From Clostridiales bacterium (GTDB taxonomy: Bacteria; Bacillota; Clostridia; Oscillospirales; Oscillospiraceae): DNA of 5,179 bases. Every line of letters begins with the position of its first letter. Position 1 is the stretch's first letter. The translations under genes were made by a program, and so were the position numbers. Below, piece after piece: positions 1-5,155 of this stretch. The stretch spans positions 2,704 through 7,882 of the forward strand of contig DPHR01000031.1 of assembly GCA_003522945.1 (NCBI GenBank), given 5' to 3'. The notes below the pieces were generated by a model. It was not told where the DNA came from and searched no databases. It saw only the letters and a program-made list of their open reading frames with translations.

Positions 1-439
1 CAACGATCCGGGCCGCGGCACGCCGCGGCAGGATTACAGCCGTCCCGCTCCGCCGCCGGAGATCCGGCCGGAGACGCTGCCGAAGGACTATGTGGATCAG
101 GCCGAGAAGATCATGGGTGAGATCAGCCAGCAGCGCGAGAAGATCACCACGAGCAAGATCCGAAACCTTCTGAGTCTTGTCAGCGATATTTATAATGTTG
201 AAAAGCTGCGCACCGCCGAGAAAGAGCTGCTGCCGGACAGCGCGGCAAAGCTCGGCATGATGCGCGTGCGCACGGCATACGAAGCCGGACGCGACAGCGC
301 AGTCAAAAACTTTGTGGAGCAGGCGAAGCTCCTGCAATACATCAAAGGCATCGGGCTCGACCGCAAGGCGTTTCTGAACTTTGCACACTATATGGAAGCG
401 CTGGTCGCGTACCATCGTTATTACGGCGGAAAGGATTGA
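1..439 (+). CDS. csm2: Csm2 (Cas11-type small subunit of the type III-A effector), 5' end outside window
   Basis: Small alpha-helical subunit of the Csm complex. In characterised complexes, copies line the inside of the Csm3 filament next to the crRNA-target duplex. The reading frame is open from base 2 to the TGA at 437-439, giving 145 visible residues. The family signature is clear: DYVDQAEKIM near the start of the core, TTSKIRNLLSL, RVRTAYEAGRDSAVKNF, and the C-terminal HYMEALVAYHRYYGGKD, which closely matches the end of Streptococcus thermophilus Csm2 as I remember it. A GTG at 92 could be called as a start, but it falls inside the conserved YVD.AEK motif and no in-frame ATG lies between 2 and 91, so the true start is probably left of the window. 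The 30 residues before the core are rich in Pro, Arg and Gly and look disordered. csm3 follows after a 5 bp gap; cas10 is expected upstream. Confidence 0.93.
   Translation, partial: NDPGRGTPRQDYSRPAPPPEIRPETLPKDYVDQAEKIMGEISQQREKITTSKIRNLLSLVSDIYNVEKLRTAEKELLPDSAAKLGMMRVRTAYEAGRDSAVKNFVEQAKLLQYIKGIGLDRKAFLNFAHYMEALVAYHRYYGGKD
427..435 (+). promoter_or_regulatory. Ribosome binding site that sets the csm3 start
   Basis: GGAAAGGA lies in the last codons of csm2, about 9 nt before the ATG at 445. A TTG at 436 is in the same frame and would add three residues, but it sits directly against this site with no room for spacing. The ATG at 445 is therefore preferred. It also gives an N-terminus (MYGKILLK) that lines up with known Csm3 proteins. 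Confidence 0.6.
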
Positions 440-444
440 GAGAG

Positions 445-960
445 ATGTACGGAAAAATTCTTTTAAAATGCGATCTTGTTGTTCTCACCGGCATGCACAT
501 TGGTGGATCGAGCACCTTTTCCGCGATCGGCGCCGTCGATAAGCCGGTCGTGCGCGATGCGCGCACCGGTCTGCCGATCGTTCCGGGCAGCAGTCTCAAA
601 GGGAAGCTCCGCACACTGCTGGCCAGAAGTCTCAGCCGCGATATCGAGAATATGCCGGTTTATGATAAGGACGATCCGGCCATCCGCCGTCTGTTCGGCA
701 GCGCAGAGCCGCCGGTCGCTGCGCGTCTGCAGTTTTCCGACTGTTTTATCCGCAATGAGGAAGAGTTCTCCGCTGTTGGCGTTACCGAGGTGAAATTTGA
801 AAACGCCATCAACCGCCAAAATGCCGTCGCCAATCCCCGGCAGATCGAGCGTGTGAATCCCGGCGTCTGCTTCGGCGTGAACATCGTTTACGAGGTACGC
901 GATCCCGAAACGTTTCTTGATGATATGACGCTTCTGGCCAAGGGATTTCGTCTGCTGTAG
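445..960 (+). CDS. csm3: Csm3 (Cas7-family backbone and target-RNA nuclease), ended early by an in-frame TAG
   Basis: Backbone subunit of the type III-A complex: several copies wrap the crRNA and each cuts bound target RNA at 6-nt intervals. From the ATG at 445 the frame gives 171 residues before a TAG at 958-960. RAMP features seen: the MHIGGSSTF strand/loop at 17-25; AIGAVD at 27-32, whose Asp32 aligns with the catalytic Asp33 of S. thermophilus Csm3; the VPGSSLKGK crRNA-binding motif at 46-54; EVKFEN at 115-120; and NPRQIER at 130-136. Known Csm3 proteins are about 220 residues long. Here the last ~50, including the glycine-rich loop, lie beyond the stop in the same frame (961-1110). The full gene would span 445-1110 and encode 221 residues, with codon 172 being TAG. 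If the stop is not suppressed, the product keeps its catalytic Asp but loses a strand and loop of the RRM-like fold, and probably cannot assemble. A sequencing error, a nonsense mutation, or readthrough or recoding are all possible. Confidence 0.92.
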   Translation: MYGKILLKCDLVVLTGMHIGGSSTFSAIGAVDKPVVRDARTGLPIVPGSSLKGKLRTLLARSLSRDIENMPVYDKDDPAIRRLFGSAEPPVAARLQFSDCFIRNEEEFSAVGVTEVKFENAINRQNAVANPRQIERVNPGVCFGVNIVYEVRDPETFLDDMTLLAKGFRLL

Positions 961-1110
961 CTTGACTATCTCGGCGGCCACGGGTCGCGCGGGAGCGGGC
1001 GCGTGAGCTTCCGGAATTTCCGCTTCACTCCCATGGACACAGCGACGGATATCTCGGCGCTGAAGCAGCTCTTCGCTGAGGTCGAAAACTATGAGCTATT
1101 TGCTGTTTAA
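961..1110 (+). pseudogene. csm3: In-frame 3' remainder of csm3 beyond the premature TAG
   Basis: Translating on from the TAG in the same frame gives 49 residues beginning LDYLGGHGSRGSGRVSF and ending at the TAA at 1108-1110. This is the canonical C-terminal glycine-rich signature of Csm3; S. thermophilus Csm3, from memory, reads LELDYLGGSGSRGYGKV at this point. The Glu of that sequence falls exactly on the TAG here, so one G-to-T change in a GAG codon would explain the interruption. No frameshift or further stop is present, and the codon choice matches the rest of the operon. There is no convincing separate start that would keep the motif: the first in-frame GTG (1003) and ATG (1033) come after or at the end of it. 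The last 20 bases overlap the start of csm4 in another frame, the arrangement expected of an intact coupled gene pair. Confidence 0.88.
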
Positions 1111-2041
1111 GCTCGCTTTTGACGCGCCGGTCCACTTTGGCCCGTCGGACAGCGCGCTTTCCCTGTACACCTCCGAGGACTTTTTCCGCGCGGACACGCT
1201 GTTTTCCGCTCTGTGCCATACGGCGGGCGATGAGCTGGACCGCCTTGTGAAGAGCGTCCAGAACGAATGCCTGCGTTTCAGCGACGCCATGCCCTGGCGC
1301 GGGGATACGCTCTTTCTTCCGAAGCCATGCTTCTCCGCGGAAAGCGCTTCGGACATCTCTCCCGAGCTGCGCAAGAAAGTAAAAAAACTGAAATGGATCC
1401 CCGTTTCCGCCATGAACGCGTTCACCGCCTCGCTGCGAGGCGAAGAGACGTTCATCCCGCAGGACGATGACCGCTTCGGCCGCCTTGTGGAGCGCACGCG
1501 CGCAGCCGTTTCTGACAGTGAGGACGCTGTTCCCTATCAGGTCGGCGCGTTTCGCTTTGATGATGACTGCGGTCTCTGGTTTATCGCCGAATGCCGGGAA
1601 GAGGATGCGTCATGGTTGGAGTATCTGGTAACTATGCTCGGATATTCCGGCATCGGCGGAAAAACCAGTTCCGGCTTCGGCGCCTTTCATCTGGACGATC
1701 TGGTTTATCTGGATGATCCGTTTGACGACGAGACCGAATGGCTCTCGTCCGCGCTGCACACGGATGCTGACCGCTATCTGCTTCTCACGAGCTGCCTACC
1801 TGCGGAAAGCGAGCTGGATGCGGTCATCCCTTCGGCGTCCTTTCAGCTTGTCCGCCGCGGCGGATTCGTCCAGTCGGACTCCTATGCTGCCGCACCGCAA
1901 AAGAAGCAGACGCAGTATTTTCTCTCGTCCGGCGCAGTCGTCGGCAAACGCTTCAACGGCGGTCTTTTTGATGTCGGCCAGCATGGGAACCATCCGGTTT
2001 ATCGCTATTCGCGGCCGATCTTTCTGGGGGTGGATCTATGA
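1091..2041 (+). CDS. csm4: Csm4 (Cas5-family RAMP subunit, crRNA 5'-handle cap)
   Basis: Csm4 holds the 5' repeat-derived handle of the crRNA and bridges Cas10 to the first Csm3. The 316-residue product is of normal family length. Visible signatures are an N-terminal RAMP strand followed by VHFGPSDSALSLYTSEDFFRAD (14-35) with DTLFSALCHTA (35-45); a glycine-rich loop LGYSGIGGKTSSGFGAF (183-199); GGFVQSD (257-263); and a C-terminal block with FNGGLFDVGQHGNHPVYRY and PIFLGV (288-314), typical of Csm4. The start is the ATG at 1091, with GAGG at 1078-1081 about 9 nt upstream. It lies inside the last 20 bases of full-length csm3, so translation is probably coupled to csm3, which the premature TAG would disturb. 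Its stop overlaps the csm5 start as ATGA. Confidence 0.96.
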   Translation: MSYLLFKLAFDAPVHFGPSDSALSLYTSEDFFRADTLFSALCHTAGDELDRLVKSVQNECLRFSDAMPWRGDTLFLPKPCFSAESASDISPELRKKVKKLKWIPVSAMNAFTASLRGEETFIPQDDDRFGRLVERTRAAVSDSEDAVPYQVGAFRFDDDCGLWFIAECREEDASWLEYLVTMLGYSGIGGKTSSGFGAFHLDDLVYLDDPFDDETEWLSSALHTDADRYLLLTSCLPAESELDAVIPSASFQLVRRGGFVQSDSYAAAPQKKQTQYFLSSGAVVGKRFNGGLFDVGQHGNHPVYRYSRPIFLGVDL

Positions 2042-3147
2042 TACGCAGCGAGCACCTCGACGTATACGACGTCCGGCTGACGACCCGCGCGCCGCTTTTC
2101 ATCGGCAGCGGAAAGAGCTATGTCAAAAAGGAATACGTCTTTCTCTCTCCGAGGGTCACCCGCTCCCCGCAGTCCAGGGTCCTGCTGCTGGATGAGCACC
2201 GGCTGTTTCGGCTCCTTGTCGAGCGAAACCGGATCGACCAATACGAAACGTTTATGCTTGGAGCGCAGACGGATCTGTATCAGTTTCTCACCGCGGACTG
2301 TCGTCTCACCCTGCAGGAGATTCTCTCACTTTCCCGCTGCACCATTGATACCGGCGATGCGCTGGACGCTTCCCATTCGCTGAAAGAGATTTTCGCCTTT
2401 GTCCGCGACGGAAACGATTGCGTATATGTCCCCGGCAGCAGTCTCAAGGGCGCGATCCGGACCGCCTTTTTAACAGACGCCGTTCTGCGGGAAGGTCCGG
2501 AAGGCCATACCGCGGCCCGGCTTCACAGCAAAGGCTTTGAGGGGGACTATATAAACACGCTCTCGCTCAAAAAAGACCGCGACGGGGTCGCCGTCAACGA
2601 CGCCGTCAACAGCATGTTCCAGGGGATCCGTCTTTCGGACAGTCTGCCGGTATCGGACGAAGCTATGATGCTGGCCGGGAAGGTCGATGCGGACATACAC
2701 GGAGAAACACACCGCATCAATCTCTGCCGTGAGTGTATCCGTCCCGGAACCGAGCTGCGGTTCAAGCTGACGCTGGATCGTTCTGTCGTTGATCCGGCGA
2801 TCACCGGCGAAAGTCTTTTGGGCGCCATCCGCCGATTTGACAGATTCTATGAAAGCTGCTGGCTGAAGCATTTCACACTACCGCGGAACGCTGCCGATGT
2901 ATCCTATCAGGATGCGCTCCTGCTCGGCGGCGGAGCCGGTTATCCCACGAAGACACTAACATATCCCTATCTGGGAGAGTCGGCTGCTCTGGACGAAGTG
3001 ATCAGCGTTCTTTCGCAGATCCGCGCTTTTCAAAAGCACCGCCACGACCGCGACAGAGAAATCGGCATATCGCCCCGTACCATGAAATATGCGCAGTATC
3101 GCGGAAAATTGTACCCTTACGGCCTGTGTGAGGTGAGCATTTCTTGA
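2038..3147 (+). CDS. csm5: Csm5 (Cas7-like RAMP subunit at the crRNA 3' end)
   Basis: Csm5 caps the 3' end of the crRNA filament and is needed in studied systems for crRNA maturation, where it recruits host nucleases for trimming. The 369-residue product begins with a RAMP strand and the loop TTRAPLFIGSGKSY (15-28). It carries the crRNA-binding motif VPGSSLKGAIRTAFL (131-145), a glycine-rich LLLGGGAGYPTKT (294-306), and the C-terminal SPRTMKYAQYRGKLYPYGLCEV (345-366) with the family's Ser-Pro-x-Thr-x-Lys and final x-Gly-x-Cys pattern. The ATG at 2038 overlaps the csm4 stop (ATGA) and has GGGGGTGG at 2026-2033 as its ribosome binding site. No truncation or missing motif is seen. Unlike loci such as that of Staphylococcus epidermidis, no csm6 follows; cas6 comes next with a 4-bp overlap. 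Confidence 0.96.
   Translation: MIRSEHLDVYDVRLTTRAPLFIGSGKSYVKKEYVFLSPRVTRSPQSRVLLLDEHRLFRLLVERNRIDQYETFMLGAQTDLYQFLTADCRLTLQEILSLSRCTIDTGDALDASHSLKEIFAFVRDGNDCVYVPGSSLKGAIRTAFLTDAVLREGPEGHTAARLHSKGFEGDYINTLSLKKDRDGVAVNDAVNSMFQGIRLSDSLPVSDEAMMLAGKVDADIHGETHRINLCRECIRPGTELRFKLTLDRSVVDPAITGESLLGAIRRFDRFYESCWLKHFTLPRNAADVSYQDALLLGGGAGYPTKTLTYPYLGESAALDEVISVLSQIRAFQKHRHDRDREIGISPRTMKYAQYRGKLYPYGLCEVSIS
3130..3136 (+). promoter_or_regulatory. Ribosome binding site supporting the TTG start of cas6
   Basis: GAGGTGA near the end of csm5 lies about 7 nt before TTG 3144. An in-frame TGA at 3129-3131 excludes any start further upstream, and there is no ATG near the start of the conserved N-terminal strand. 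The site therefore decides in favour of the TTG. Confidence 0.6.
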
Positions 3148-3902
3148 TCTCCCAGTATAATTTCACGGTCGCCTCGACCGACGGTACGCCGGTTTTCAGC
3201 AGCCAGGCCTACCGGCTGTATGCGTGGCTCCTCTCCTCTTTAAGCCCCAGCCACGCCGACGCGCTCCATGCGCAGGGCGAACATCCCATATCGCAGTTTC
3301 TGCGATACGATCCTTCTGCAAAGACGACGGTCTGGTCTGTCTCTCTTCTCAATGAAATGGCGCACGACCTCTTTGCGCCAATTCTGGATACGGCCGAAAC
3401 CGTTTCGCTCCACCACGGCACGATCCTCCTGCAGACAAAAACGCACAGCGCCGTAAAGGATGCGCACGATCTGATACTCGAAAGCCGCCGGCGGGATGTG
3501 TCCCGCACGACCATCCTCTTTCACTCCCCCGCCTCCTTTAAGCAGGCAAAGCGGTATGTCATTTTTCCGCAGGAACGGCTGATCGTTCAAAGCCTTATAA
3601 ACCAATGGAATCGGTTTGTCCCCGAATATCCGTTGGACGATCCCGACGCCTTTCAAATGCTGGCGGACGGGCTGCGCATTTCGGACTATGCGCTTCGCTC
3701 GACCGGCTTCCGGTTAAAGGAAACAGTGATCCCCGGCTTCACTGGCCGCCTGACGATCCGTTCTCTGCTCTCCCCTCCGCTTGCGGAATTATGGAGCACA
3801 CTTTTATCGTGGGCGGAGTATTCCGGCATCGGAATCAAAACAACGCTTGGCATGGGCGGCGTATCCATCGATACGCAGCAGCAGGATGCAGCCGGCGGCT
3901 GA
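3144..3902 (+). CDS. cas6: Cas6, CRISPR pre-crRNA processing endoribonuclease
   Basis: Cas6 cuts the CRISPR transcript within each repeat to release intermediate crRNAs carrying an 8-nt 5' tag, which the Csm complex then uses. The 252-residue product has the tandem ferredoxin-like layout of Cas6. The N-terminal strand QYNFTVAS is followed by a helix and ALHAQGEHPISQFL (40-53), where His42 is the likeliest catalytic histidine by position (inference). The C-terminal domain starts near ILFHSPASFKQ, followed by YVIFPQERLIVQSLINQWNRF, then GFTGRLTIR, and ends with the glycine-rich WAEYSGIGIKTTLGMGGV. The start is TTG at 3144, overlapping the csm5 stop as TTGA. It is the last gene of the operon and a stem-loop follows 25 bp after its stop. 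No array lies nearby in the window, so the repeats it processes must be elsewhere. Confidence 0.93.
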   Translation: MISQYNFTVASTDGTPVFSSQAYRLYAWLLSSLSPSHADALHAQGEHPISQFLRYDPSAKTTVWSVSLLNEMAHDLFAPILDTAETVSLHHGTILLQTKTHSAVKDAHDLILESRRRDVSRTTILFHSPASFKQAKRYVIFPQERLIVQSLINQWNRFVPEYPLDDPDAFQMLADGLRISDYALRSTGFRLKETVIPGFTGRLTIRSLLSPPLAELWSTLLSWAEYSGIGIKTTLGMGGVSIDTQQQDAAGG

Positions 3903-3927
3903 ATCGACAATATTGATATCATTATGT

Positions 3928-3968
3928 AAACTGCCAGCATATCGCAGCGTGCGATATGCCGGCGGTTT
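3928..3968. terminator. Bidirectional stem-loop between the convergent CRISPR operon and sigma cassette
   Basis: The left arm 3928-3946 and right arm 3950-3968 pair over 19 positions with a 3-nt GCG loop. There is one A-C mismatch and one G-U wobble read on the + strand, and the mirror equivalents on the - strand. The arms begin with AAA and end with TTT, so each direction has a short U run, though it is weaker than in a classic terminator. It starts 25 bp after the cas6 stop and lies 1 bp beyond the anti-sigma stop codon, the place expected for a shared terminator of converging transcripts. Confidence 0.7.
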
Positions 3969-3969
3969 G

Positions 3970-4572
3970 TTACCAGTGGATATTCAGCTCCTGCTTGGCC
4001 GATTCGAGCCAGAGCGCCGAGGAGCGTCCGTCCGCGTCGAGACTGACTCCGACGGAGCATCCGCCGAGCCATGTTCCGTCGGAGCGCTTTATATACTCCG
4101 CGTAGCCGTAATTTGCCGTGTCATCGGAAACAAGACCAACGAGCCAGACGTGCGTATTGCCGTCCGTGTCCGTATAGTCATAGCGGAACGCCTTCGTCGG
4201 CGAGAGCTCGCCGGTGATGTCGATCGACTCGTTATTGACGATGAAGATCATCCTGCCGCCGCGCTGCACGACCGGCGGCGTCAGATTTTCCGTGTGGAGA
4301 CGCACCTCGTTGTAGCTTTCGCCGTTTTCGTCAATGCCGGTCGTGACCTCCATATTATTCCCCCAGCCGAAAACATGGCCGAAGATCTGCCCGCCACAGG
4401 CGTATGCTGTCACGGCAAGGCCGAGCGCCAGCACCGTGCAGGCGCAGACCAGTACGAGCTTTCGCGCCGGACGGAAGGTTTTCCTTCCCGCCTCTTTTTC
4501 CGCTGTAAGGGAAATATGCTCCGGCGCGCGCAGCGCGCCGAACGCCTGTTTATAGAGTTCTCCGTTATTCAT
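3970..4572 (-). CDS. Single-pass membrane protein, probable anti-sigma regulator of the adjacent ECF sigma factor
   Basis: This is a 200-residue protein. Its cytoplasmic N-terminal tail of about 37 residues (MNNGELYKQAFGALRAPEHI...) is basic just before the membrane (GRKTFRPARK). One hydrophobic segment follows at about 38-58, then an extracytoplasmic domain of about 140 residues rich in Gly, Asp, Asn and aromatic residues. I do not recognise a named family with certainty; the layout resembles short anti-sigma-like proteins (such as DUF4179-type proteins) encoded after ECF sigma factors in Clostridia. No HxxxCxxC zinc anti-sigma motif is present. It begins inside the end of the sigma gene (8 bp overlap) and has a strong AGGAGG site, so the two proteins are very likely co-translated. 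The inferred role is to hold the sigma factor inactive at the membrane until an outside signal arrives; the signal cannot be read from the sequence. Confidence 0.75.
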   Translation of the reverse strand: MNNGELYKQAFGALRAPEHISLTAEKEAGRKTFRPARKLVLVCACTVLALGLAVTAYACGGQIFGHVFGWGNNMEVTTGIDENGESYNEVRLHTENLTPPVVQRGGRMIFIVNNESIDITGELSPTKAFRYDYTDTDGNTHVWLVGLVSDDTANYGYAEYIKRSDGTWLGGCSVGVSLDADGRSSALWLESAKQELNIHW

Positions 4573-5044
4573 CTGTCCAAACCTCCTGTAATGCTTCTTT
4601 CAGCAGCCTGCGCCCCCGGGAAAGGCGCACCTTTACGTTTGCTTCCGTGATGCGCAGTATCCCGGCGATCTCCCGCACCGAGTAATCCTCATAGTAAAAG
4701 AGATGGATCACGATCCGGTACTTTTCCGGCAGCTTCATAACCTTTTCAAACAGGCCGCCCGCCTCCGGCGACGGAAAGGCGAGCGTTTCCGCATAATCCT
4801 CCAGCGGTACGCCCCTGCGCCGCCAGAAGGACATCGTCACATTTTTCGCCTTGTTGATCGCCACACGGAGCAGCCATGCGCGGATATGCTGCTCGTCGGC
4901 AAACTGCGTGTTTGTCGTGTGGTAGCGGATAAACGTATCCTGAACAACGTCCTCCGCATCCGCAGCGTTCGCGCAGACATTGAACGCCGCGGAAAACAGG
5001 CTGTCCTTATACTTTTCCACGACCACGCTTGTCTCTGGTTTCAT
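4565..5044 (-). CDS. ECF-type RNA polymerase sigma-70 factor
   Basis: This small alternative sigma factor directs RNA polymerase to a specific promoter set, usually in response to envelope or environmental stress. The 159-residue product has the two-domain layout of group 4 (ECF) factors. Region 2 covers about 10-75, with the core-binding DAEDVVQDTFIRYH at 29-42 and HIRAWLLRVAINKAKN at 53-68 (the -10 reading part). A short linker leads to region 4 at about 98-152, with LPEKYRIVIHLFYYEDYS and a helix-turn-helix REIAGILRITEANVKVRLSRGRRLL (124-148) that contacts the -35 element. The ATG at 5044 has AGAGGA 7 nt upstream. Another ATG at 5048 is out of frame. It overlaps the downstream membrane gene by 8 bp, the usual sigma/anti-sigma arrangement. 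Both genes run against the CRISPR operon, with no sign of a functional tie to it. ECF subgroup and regulon are not determinable here. Confidence 0.93.
   Translation of the reverse strand: MKPETSVVVEKYKDSLFSAAFNVCANAADAEDVVQDTFIRYHTTNTQFADEQHIRAWLLRVAINKAKNVTMSFWRRRGVPLEDYAETLAFPSPEAGGLFEKVMKLPEKYRIVIHLFYYEDYSVREIAGILRITEANVKVRLSRGRRLLKEALQEVWTDE
4582..4587 (-). promoter_or_regulatory. Strong ribosome binding site for the anti-sigma gene
   Basis: A perfect AGGAGG on the minus strand lies within the final codons of the sigma gene, 9 nt before the ATG at 4572. It fixes that start and supports independent, efficient translation of the membrane protein from the shared message. Confidence 0.8.
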
Positions 5045-5051
5045 GCATGAT

Positions 5052-5057
5052 TCCTCT
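5052..5057 (-). promoter_or_regulatory. Ribosome binding site for the ECF sigma gene
   Basis: AGAGGA on the minus strand, 7 nt before the ATG at 5044, supports this start over the out-of-frame ATG four bases further upstream. Confidence 0.6.
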
Positions 5058-5113
5058 TTCTGAAAGGCCCTTCATCAATAAAACAATCGAAGCATGCCAA
5101 AGGTTACAAACGG

Positions 5114-5119
5114 ATTATA
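5114..5119 (-). promoter_or_regulatory. Possible -10 element (TATAAT) for the sigma/anti-sigma operon
   Basis: A perfect TATAAT on the minus strand about 70 bp upstream of the sigma start codon would place transcription initiation near 5107 and leave an untranslated leader of about 60 nt. No good TTGACA lies at 16-18 bp spacing: the sequence there belongs to the 5124-5155 stem-loop. A TTGACA at 5166-5161 (minus) is much too far away, at 41 bp. The call rests on the -10 hexamer alone. Confidence 0.35.
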
Positions 5120-5123
5120 CAGC

Positions 5124-5155
5124 AAATGCCCCGAAGAATCCTCTTCGGGGCATTT
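5124..5155. terminator. Perfect 14-bp stem-loop, possible terminator of an upstream gene
   Basis: AAATGCCCCGAAGA at 5124-5137 is exactly complementary to TCTTCGGGGCATTT at 5142-5155, with a 4-nt loop. The GC-rich core with an A run before and a T run after is what a bidirectional intrinsic terminator looks like, although the U tract is only three or four bases in either direction. It most plausibly ends a minus-strand gene lying to the right of the window. It also covers the place where a -35 box for the TATAAT at 5119-5114 would sit, so a regulatory role is possible. Confidence 0.5.

Noticed and set aside
463..981. Minus-strand open frame of 172 codons opposite csm3
   Set aside because: It mirrors the csm3 coding region. 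The plus strand has clear RAMP motifs, while the minus frame has none and no ribosome binding site.
1003..1110. Independent small gene starting at GTG 1003 or ATG 1033 within the csm3 remainder
   Set aside because: The frame is the continuation of csm3, the conserved motif starts before either codon, and no convincing ribosome binding site precedes them.
3781..4650. Long plus-strand open frame of 289 codons
   Set aside because: It runs across the cas6 end, the terminator and antisense to the anti-sigma gene. It is Arg/Ala-rich, low-similarity sequence typical of the reverse complement of a GC-rich gene, and has no family motif.
4703..5050. Plus-strand open frame opposite the sigma gene
   Set aside because: It is the antisense shadow of a strongly supported ECF sigma gene, with no recognisable domain.
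5086..5108. ECF-like promoter on the minus strand: TGTAAC at 5108-5103 followed by CGAT at 5089-5086
   Set aside because: The spacing is 13 bases, whereas the TGAAAC/CGTA class of ECF promoters has about 16, and the -10 match is poor. Autoregulation is plausible but not supported by this site.
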